Shown in pieces: positions 6,662 through 11,037 of a stretch of 11,037 bases of DNA. This DNA is from Ralstonia mannitolilytica. Lineage in GTDB: Bacteria > Pseudomonadota > Gammaproteobacteria > Burkholderiales > Burkholderiaceae. The translations under genes were made by a program, and so were the position numbers. Location: positions 1 to 11,037 of the forward strand of contig NZ_CAJPVG010000023.1 in the NCBI RefSeq assembly GCF_905397375.1. Reading direction: 5' to 3'. Position 1 is the first letter of the stretch. Every line of letters starts with the position of its first letter. The notes under the pieces are model-generated. The model saw only the letters and a program-made list of their open reading frames with translations, searched no databases and was not told the DNA's origin.

Positions 6662-7909
6662 ATGGAGCGTGACGACACCCCCCCCTGGCCTGCGCGCCGC
6701 CGTGTGCTGAAGACCTTGGGCGCCATCGGCGCCGGTGCCGGCCTGATGGGTCCGACCGCCGAGGCGCTTGCGGCGACTGCGGGTCGCGTCGTGTTGCCGT
6801 TCGACAATGGCGAGCGCGAGTTGGTGGCCTTTCCGCAGAAGCGCCCGCTGATCCTGCTGACCAGCCGGCCGCCGCAGCTGGAGACGCCGTTTTCGGTCTT
6901 CAACGAAGGCGTCATCACGCCCAACGACGCGTTCTTCGTGCGCTACCACTGGAGCGGCATTCCCACCTCGATCGATCCGCAAAGCTATCGGCTGCGCGTG
7001 GGCGGCAAGGTCAACACGCCGCTGGAGCTGTCGCTGGACGACCTGAAGCGTCTGGCCGACCCGGTGGAGCTGGTGGCGGTCAACCAGTGCTCCGGCAACA
7101 GCCGCGGGCATTTCACGCCGCGCGCCAACGGCGGCCAGCTGTCCAATGGCGCGATGGGCAACGCACGCTGGACAGGGGTGCCGCTGAAGAAAGTGTTGGA
7201 GAAGGCCGGCGTGCAGGCCGGTGCCGTGCAGGTGAGCTTCAATGGCCTGGACCATCCGCCGCTGCAAGGCGAGAGCCCGGACTTCGTCAAGGCGCTCGCG
7301 GTCGACCACGCGCTCGACGGCGAGGTGATGCTGGCCTGGGCGATGAATGGCGAGGACCTGCCGATGCTCAACGGCTATCCGGTCCGGCTGATCGTTCCCG
7401 GCCATTACGGCACCTACTGGGTCAAGCACCTGTCCGACATTCAAGTGCTGGACAAGGCGTTCGACGGGTTCTGGATGAGTACGGCCTACCGCATTCCCGA
7501 CAACGCCTGCGCCTGCGTGGAGCCGGGCAAGGCGCCAGCCAAGACCGTGCCTATCAACCGGTTCAACGTGCGCTCGTTCATCACCAGCCTGCGCGACGGC
7601 GACAAGGTGCGCGTTGGGCGCGAGACGGTGGTGCGCGGCATTGCCTTCGACGGCGGCTTCGGCATCACCGAAGTCGCCTTCTCCGCCGATGGTGGACACA
7701 CCTGGACGGAAGCCCGGCTCGGCAAGGATTTGGGCAAGTATTCCTTCCGCGAGTGGAGTGTGGCCTTCAAGCCGAGCAAGCGAGGCGCTCATGAACTGAA
7801 GGTGCGCGCGGTCAACCGCATCGGTCAAAGCCAGCCGCTGTCCGCGTTGTGGAACCCGGCCGGCTACATGCGCAACGTCGTCGAGACCACGCGCGTCGTC
7901 GCGGCATGA
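6662..7909 (+). CDS. sorA: SorA-type molybdopterin sulfite dehydrogenase, Tat-exported
   Basis: A 415-residue sulfite-oxidase-family enzyme, length and order as in SorA/SorT sulfite dehydrogenases, which oxidise sulfite to sulfate and pass electrons to a c-type cytochrome. The Tat signal has RRRVLK at residues 12-17, a hydrophobic Gly/Ala stretch and cleavage near 35-37; folded export is needed because the molybdenum cofactor is loaded in the cytosol. The cofactor-ligating cysteine is Cys143 in VAVNQCSGNSRG. The central domain has YPVRLIVPGHYGTYWVKHL, followed by a C-terminal Mo-co dimerisation domain (VRGIAFDGGFGITEVAFSAD). A good AAGGAG lies 6 bases before the ATG. The next gene is the cytochrome partner. 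Other family members act on sulfoxides (MsrP/YedY), but the cytochrome partner and extra domain favour sulfite. Confidence 0.9.
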   Translation: MERDDTPPWPARRRVLKTLGAIGAGAGLMGPTAEALAATAGRVVLPFDNGERELVAFPQKRPLILLTSRPPQLETPFSVFNEGVITPNDAFFVRYHWSGIPTSIDPQSYRLRVGGKVNTPLELSLDDLKRLADPVELVAVNQCSGNSRGHFTPRANGGQLSNGAMGNARWTGVPLKKVLEKAGVQAGAVQVSFNGLDHPPLQGESPDFVKALAVDHALDGEVMLAWAMNGEDLPMLNGYPVRLIVPGHYGTYWVKHLSDIQVLDKAFDGFWMSTAYRIPDNACACVEPGKAPAKTVPINRFNVRSFITSLRDGDKVRVGRETVVRGIAFDGGFGITEVAFSADGGHTWTEARLGKDLGKYSFREWSVAFKPSKRGAHELKVRAVNRIGQSQPLSALWNPAGYMRNVVETTRVVAA

Positions 7910-7920
7910 GGAGAACAGGC

Positions 7921-8589
7921 ATGAGCACAAAACAACGTTACTGCCTGCGCGTTCTCGTGGGGATCATATCGGCGACGGCCGCGCTGCCTGCCGCTTTCGC
8001 GCTGGACATCACGCTGCCCGCTGAGACGGCCGCATACAAGCCCAGCGAGCTGCCGGGCTACCGGCTGGTGCAGCAGAACTGCATGACCTGTCATTCGGCG
8101 CAATATGTGCAGTACCAGCCGTCCACCTCCCCGCGCAGCTACTGGGAAGCCACGGTGAAGAAGATGAAACACCCGTTCGGTGCGCCCTTCTCCGACGAGG
8201 ACATTCCGGCAATGGTCGACTACCTCGTCAAGACCTACGGCGCCGAGCAGACCACCGCTGCCACACCGGCACCCGCCATGGTGGCCGCCGCGCCGCCCCC
8301 GAAGACCGCTGCACCGGCAACCCCCACTACCGCTGCGTCGCTGCAGCCCGAAGCGCTGCTGAAGGCCAACAATTGCACCGCTTGTCACGCCGTCGAGCAG
8401 AAGGTCGTGGGCCCTGCGTTCAAGGAGGTCGCGGCGAAATACGCCGGCAAGGCCGATGCGCTGCAGCAGGTGGCCGCCAACATCCGCGCGGGCGGCGCCG
8501 GCAAGTGGGGCACGGTGCCGATGCCGCCGTACCCGGGACTGACGCCGGCCGAGCTGGATACGCTGGCGAAGTGGGTGCTGAGCCGCTGA
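7921..8589 (+). CDS. Di-haem c-type cytochrome, SorB-like electron acceptor
   Basis: A 222-residue exported cytochrome starting 11 bases after the sorA-like stop (AGGAGA 6 bases before the ATG). The signal peptide runs to about residue 27 (AAFA). The N-terminal haem domain carries CMTCH at 54-58, with a likely axial Met82 in VKKMKHPFGAPF, as in SorB/SorU partners of sulfite dehydrogenase. An Ala/Pro/Thr-rich linker spans roughly residues 113-142. A second class I domain has CTACH at 152-156 and a likely axial Met201 in GTVPMPPYPG, resembling cytochrome c551/c5. SorB of the classic enzyme has one haem, so this looks like SorB fused to its downstream carrier. It would take electrons from sulfite oxidation and relay them to a terminal oxidase. 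Haem ligands are inferred from spacing. Confidence 0.9.
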   Translation: MSTKQRYCLRVLVGIISATAALPAAFALDITLPAETAAYKPSELPGYRLVQQNCMTCHSAQYVQYQPSTSPRSYWEATVKKMKHPFGAPFSDEDIPAMVDYLVKTYGAEQTTAATPAPAMVAAAPPPKTAAPATPTTAASLQPEALLKANNCTACHAVEQKVVGPAFKEVAAKYAGKADALQQVAANIRAGGAGKWGTVPMPPYPGLTPAELDTLAKWVLSR

Positions 8590-8605
8590 CGCCGGTCCGC
8601 GTTCC

Positions 8606-8770
8606 TCATCCCGCCGCCAGGCGTTCGCGCACGCGAGCCAGCCGCGCCGCGGCGTCATCGGCCACCTCGCGCACCTGTGGGTTGCCGCTCAACGCGACCA
8701 TGGTTTGCGGATCGATGAACGCGACGGTGCTCAGCCCCGGCGTGTCCTCCCGCACCACCACGTTGCAGGG
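8606..8770 (-). pseudogene. DUF302-domain gene, C-terminal fragment
   Basis: The minus-strand frame ending at the stop 8608-8606 encodes PCNVVVREDTPGLSTVAFID, then PQTMVALSGNPQVREVADDA and a helical tail. This is the C-terminal third of a DUF302 protein, whose family signature is L-PCN-V-V followed by a D-P-x-x-M and G/D-NP block. Upstream of the PCN codons (beyond about 8770) the minus strand no longer matches; the plus strand is GGDEF coding instead. The gene is therefore cut off at a sharp join, leaving about 54 codons, no start and no promoter. It lies 16 bases from, and convergent with, the cytochrome gene. DUF302 proteins are small and have no well-defined enzymatic role. Confidence 0.7.
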
Positions 8771-10088
8771 CCTGCCCAACCGGGCGTTGTTCCTGGATCG
8801 GCTCAAGCAAGCGCTGGCGAGCGCCCAGCGCCACGGACAGCGGGTGGCGCTTCTGTTTTTGGATCTCGACCGCTTCAAGGAGATCAACGACACCCAGGGG
8901 CACGCCATCGGCGACCGGGCGCTCATCGAGATCGCCCGGCGGTTTCAGGCCGCATTGCGAGAGGAGGAAACCCTGGCGCGCCTGGCAGGCGACGAGTTCG
9001 TCGTGATTGCAATGGGGGCCAACCAGTCGGCCGCGGCCCTCATCGCCGAACGTATCCAAAAAGCGCTCGCCGAACCTCTCGCAATCAATGGACGGTTTTT
9101 TGCGCTCAAGGCAAGTATCGGCATTGCTTTCTATCCAGAAGATGGACGCTCGGCCGAGGAGCTGCTCAAACACGCCGACATCGCCATGTACCGGGCCAAG
9201 GCCAGCGGCGGGGGCTATCGCTTCTACCGTTCGGAGATGGGTACGGATTTGGCGAGGAAGCTGGAAATCGTCCATCGCCTGGAAACCGCGCTTGCCGCCG
9301 GACGGTTGCAACTCCACTATCATCTCCAGGTGCATTTGCCCAGCGGCAAAATCGTAGGCGCCGAGGCACTGTCGAGATGGCATGATGCGGATTGGGGCAT
9401 GGTTTCCCCAGCCGAATTCATCCCGATCGCGGAAGAACGGGGATTGATCGGTACATTGGGCGAATGGGCGCTCGCCGGGGCATGCCGCCAGGTGCGGCAT
9501 TGGCAGGAACGAGGGTGTCCGCTGCCCGGAAGGGTCGCGGTGAATGTGGCCGCGAAACAATTTGAGGACGACGATTTCGTTGACCGGTGTCTTAGGATCG
9601 CTCGCGAATCCGGTGCAGCGTCTTCTGCAATCGAGCTCGAGCTGACCGAGTCGGGCATGATGCGCGACCCGGAACGTGCCGTGGAGGTCACGCGCGCCCT
9701 GACCTCGGCCGGGTTTGCGCTGTCCATCGATGATTTCGGCACCGGGTATTCCTCACTGGCTTACCTCAAGCGATTTCCCGTTCATAAACTGAAGATCGAC
9801 ATCTCGTTCGTGCGGGACATGCTGACCGATCGCAACGATCTCGCCATTGTGTCCGCCATCGTTGCCATGGCGAAGAGCCTCGGCCTCAAGACCCTGGCCG
9901 AAGGTGTGGAAGAGGCAGCGCAGGCGGAACACTTGCTGGCATTGGGTTGCGACGAAGCACAGGGGTATTACTTCGCCCGTCCGGAGCCGGCCGAGGTTTT
10001 CGCGCGCAGGTGGTTGCAAAGCGCATGTCCGAGTCATGATCTCGGTCAGGACGTGGATCGCCAAGAGCAAGGCCACCTCGGTACATAA
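8700..10088 (+). CDS. GGDEF-EAL cyclic-di-GMP protein, 5'-truncated
   Basis: A composite cyclic-di-GMP protein lacking its native N-terminus. Homology begins abruptly at LQGLPNRALFLDRL (about 8763), the GGDEF start motif. Upstream codons are antisense to a DUF302 gene tail, so no sensor or PAS domain remains. If translated, in-frame ATGs at 8700 or 8715 could serve; 462 residues from 8700. The GGDEF signature is AGDEF at residues 96-100, a variant seen in composite proteins, with uncertain cyclase activity. The EAL domain looks complete: EALSR (E222), VNVAAKQF, ELTESGMM, DDFGTGYSSLAYLKRFPV, KIDISFVRD and the EGVE plus QGYYFARP end. It could degrade cyclic-di-GMP. No ribosome-binding site or promoter is evident, so it is probably a non-functional or fortuitously expressed fragment. 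Confidence 0.75.
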   Translation: MVCGSMNATVLSPGVSSRTTTLQGLPNRALFLDRLKQALASAQRHGQRVALLFLDLDRFKEINDTQGHAIGDRALIEIARRFQAALREEETLARLAGDEFVVIAMGANQSAAALIAERIQKALAEPLAINGRFFALKASIGIAFYPEDGRSAEELLKHADIAMYRAKASGGGYRFYRSEMGTDLARKLEIVHRLETALAAGRLQLHYHLQVHLPSGKIVGAEALSRWHDADWGMVSPAEFIPIAEERGLIGTLGEWALAGACRQVRHWQERGCPLPGRVAVNVAAKQFEDDDFVDRCLRIARESGAASSAIELELTESGMMRDPERAVEVTRALTSAGFALSIDDFGTGYSSLAYLKRFPVHKLKIDISFVRDMLTDRNDLAIVSAIVAMAKSLGLKTLAEGVEEAAQAEHLLALGCDEAQGYYFARPEPAEVFARRWLQSACPSHDLGQDVDRQEQGHLGT

Positions 10089-10106
10089 CGGCAAAGCCGC
10101 TCCATG

Positions 10107-10123
10107 GCGCCGGGCCCCGGCGC
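10107..10123. other. GC-rich palindrome after the GGDEF-EAL gene
   Basis: GCGCCGGG-C-CCCGGCGC is a perfect inverted repeat with 8-bp arms starting 18 bases after the stop codon. As RNA it could fold as a 5-bp stem with a 7-base loop. No T tract follows, so it may be a weak terminator or an IS-end relic. The ~80 bases between it and 10204 hold no recognisable gene. Confidence 0.3.
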
Positions 10124-10203
10124 ATGATCACGCCCCCGAGTTCTCTCAAACTCTTCGTAGCGTTCACGCTGATCCGTGATCGGGAGCCGTCAGCCCGGTC
10201 GGT

Positions 10204-10415
10204 TCAACAGCGATCGGGGCCGTTGCCTCTGCGAAAGCGCACAGACCAAAGGCACTTGGGCTGGTTCGCCCCAAGGGTTCTACCCCGTTTCCAGGACGGT
10301 TTGATTAAGGCCTGAAACTCCCGGTCACGCCGGGCAACTCTACGACGCATTCTCGGGTTGTGGAACCGCTCGAGGTAACCGAACACATCAGCCCGGGCCT
10401 CGTCGCGCCTGGCAG
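10204..10415 (-). pseudogene. IS3-family transposase, C-terminal remnant (minus strand)
   Basis: The minus-strand frame ending at the stop near 10204 encodes RRDEARADVFGYLERFHNPR, then MRRRVARRDREFQALIKPS and a basic tail. The pattern E-A-x-x-x-V-F-x-Y-I/L-E-x-F-x-NP-R is the final helix region of IS3-family OrfB transposases (after the last acidic catalytic residue), and the R-R-D-x-E-F-x-A-L-x-x-PS tail is an extension found in some of them. The integrase core is missing. Upstream of about 10415 the sequence switches to a plus-strand transposase remnant, so the two fragments meet back-to-back. Family assignment is from memory. Confidence 0.5.
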
Positions 10416-10539
10416 CCCTTGGCAGAACGGATTCGTCGAGAGCTTTAACGGCAAGCTGCGGGACGAGCTGCTCAACCGAGAGTGGTTCCGCAGCCGCGCC
10501 GAGGCGAAGGTCCTGATCGAACGCTGGCGGCAGTTCTGA
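10408..10539 (+). pseudogene. IS3-family transposase OrfB, integrase-core remnant (plus strand)
   Basis: The frame ending at the TGA 10537-10539 encodes PGSPWQNGFVESFNGKLRDE, then LLNREWFRSRAEAKVLIERW and RQF. This is the block around the last catalytic glutamate (the E of VESFNG) in rve-type IS3-family transposases, close to the IS407/IS51 groups. In intact proteins the RQ-F is followed by a YN-x-x-RPH-x-SL segment; here a stop follows at once, so the end is lost. No upstream catalytic aspartates are present in frame. It is a short relic of about 44 codons, on the strand opposite to the adjoining IS3-type remnant. Confidence 0.7.
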
Positions 10540-10672
10540 CCTGAGTATGGAACTTGTAGCCAATCAGGCAGTGAGTCCGGGGTGGATGGTATCGCGCCGA
10601 TGAAGGCGGTGAGCAGCGGGCCGCCACCCCGGATGGTGTCCTGCGCGTTCATCTGAATGGCGAGCACGCCGT
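10540..10672. other. Stretch without a recognisable gene
   Basis: No convincing gene. On the minus strand a frame different from the adjacent coiled-coil fragment reads GVLSVHLNGVLAIQMNAQDT. This faintly recalls the C-terminal tail of large serine recombinases, so it could be the frame-shifted continuation of that fragment. The resemblance is too weak for a call. Confidence 0.25.
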
Positions 10673-10929
10673 TCAGGTGCACCGACAGCACGCCATTTCC
10701 GCTGCGAGGCGCGAGCGCAGATCGCGGTAGCTGCGGGCAATGGCCGCCTGCCGGTCGGCATCGGTCGCCGTGCCGGTGATCTGCGCCAGTTCCTCACGCG
10801 CCTGCGCCAGGGCATCGGCCAGTTCCCGTTCGGCCTGCGCGGCTTTGCGGGCATTGGCCTGCTCGATGTCGCTGCGCCGATTGTTGAGCACGATCAGCTC
10901 GGCTTCCGCCTTGGCGACCTCCGCTTTAG
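10673..10929 (-). pseudogene. Coiled-coil protein fragment, cut by IS5-type insertion
   Basis: A minus-strand frame ending near 10673 encodes about 85 residues rich in Ala, Glu, Arg and Gln: KAEVAKAEAELIVLNNRRSD, then helical repeats such as AQAERELADALAQAREELAQ, and RSYRDLRSRLAAEM before an unnatural-looking CCRCT end. It is predicted to be almost wholly helical or coiled-coil. The frame stays open into the neighbouring IS end by chance, but the host part starts only at the insertion point (10929), so its beginning is lost. The family is not recognised. Coiled-coil C-terminal regions of site-specific recombinases or plasmid partition and mobilisation proteins are possibilities. Confidence 0.4.
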
Positions 10930-11037
10930 GGAAGGTCTGAACAACCCGCTCTGCCGCCCGGATTGCGGCATCGTGGCGCCGGCCTGGCGTCGCTTTCGAG
11001 CCGGATTTCGCCCGTGCAGGGCGGTTTTTGGCGGGTT
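10930..11037. mobile_element. IS5-family insertion sequence end (partial)
   Basis: An IS end begins at 10930 with GGAAGGTCTGAACAAC, identical over 16 bases to the inverted terminal repeat at the left edge of the window. It is preceded by TTAG (10926-10929), which matches the YTAR target of IS5 elements. The sequence inside the tip differs from the transposase-start end at 1-135, so this is probably the opposite (3') end of a related or identical element. That would make its transposase minus-strand as well, the same orientation as the left copy. The element continues beyond the window. Confidence 0.65.

Noticed and set aside
6461..7930. Long 489-residue minus-strand frame opposite the sorA-like gene
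   Set aside because: Its His/Arg-rich composition is typical of antisense shadows in high-GC DNA, and the plus strand encodes a clear molybdoenzyme.
8373..8699. Start of the GGDEF-EAL frame at 8373 inside the cytochrome gene
   Set aside because: The frame there is a shadow of the haem domain; GGDEF similarity begins only near 8763.
1..11037. CRISPR array, tRNA or rRNA genes
   Set aside because: No regularly spaced repeats and no tRNA-like or rRNA-like sequence were seen on either strand.
11000..11037. Shared CGCCAAAAAC at the two window edges (plus strand at 1, minus strand near 11035) as a circular overlap
   Set aside because: The match is ten bases only and on opposite strands, and the sequences diverge at once, so it does not indicate a circular molecule.

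Overview
The window is high-GC DNA from a proteobacterium. A beta- or gammaproteobacterium is the likeliest source, judged from codon use, family content and IS types; no species can be named from sequence alone. It reads as an accessory segment. Position 1 lies inside an IS5-family transposase gene, and the last ~108 bases lie inside another IS5-type end carrying the same 16-bp terminal repeat. The ~10.8 kb between is a sulfite-related gene block with broken genes and IS remnants at both edges.

Left edge (1-700): the start of an IS5-family element, the C-terminal remnant of an ISXO2/IS1595-like transposase, and an unrecognised truncated reading frame. Next (709-2801) comes a divergent pair: a LysR-type regulator on the minus strand and a YeiH-type (UPF0324) membrane protein on the plus strand. 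A perfect inverted repeat overlaps the regulator's start codon, and a 12-bp-stem hairpin covers its stop codon.

Core (2919-8589): seven tightly packed plus-strand genes. They encode a secreted NTF2/SnoaL-like protein, an ECF sigma factor, a membrane anti-sigma factor without a zinc-binding motif, a secreted DUF305 protein, a secreted YVTN-type beta-propeller protein, a Tat-exported SorA-type molybdenum sulfite dehydrogenase, and a c-type cytochrome with two haem motifs. A candidate ECF-type promoter lies upstream of the first gene. The simplest reading is an ECF-controlled periplasmic sulfite-oxidation operon. SorA-type enzyme would oxidise sulfite to sulfate, the cytochrome would take the electrons, and the YeiH-type carrier and LysR regulator next door plausibly handle sulfite, sulfate or sulfonate traffic. 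The roles of the DUF305, propeller and NTF2-like proteins are not known.

Right edge (8600-11037): the C-terminal tail of a DUF302 gene on the minus strand is joined within a few bases to a GGDEF-EAL gene that has lost its own beginning. This is followed by two oppositely oriented IS3-type transposase remnants, a coiled-coil coding fragment cut by the IS5-type insertion, and that IS end itself. The sharp joins and IS debris indicate repeated rearrangement around an otherwise intact sulfite-oxidation operon.
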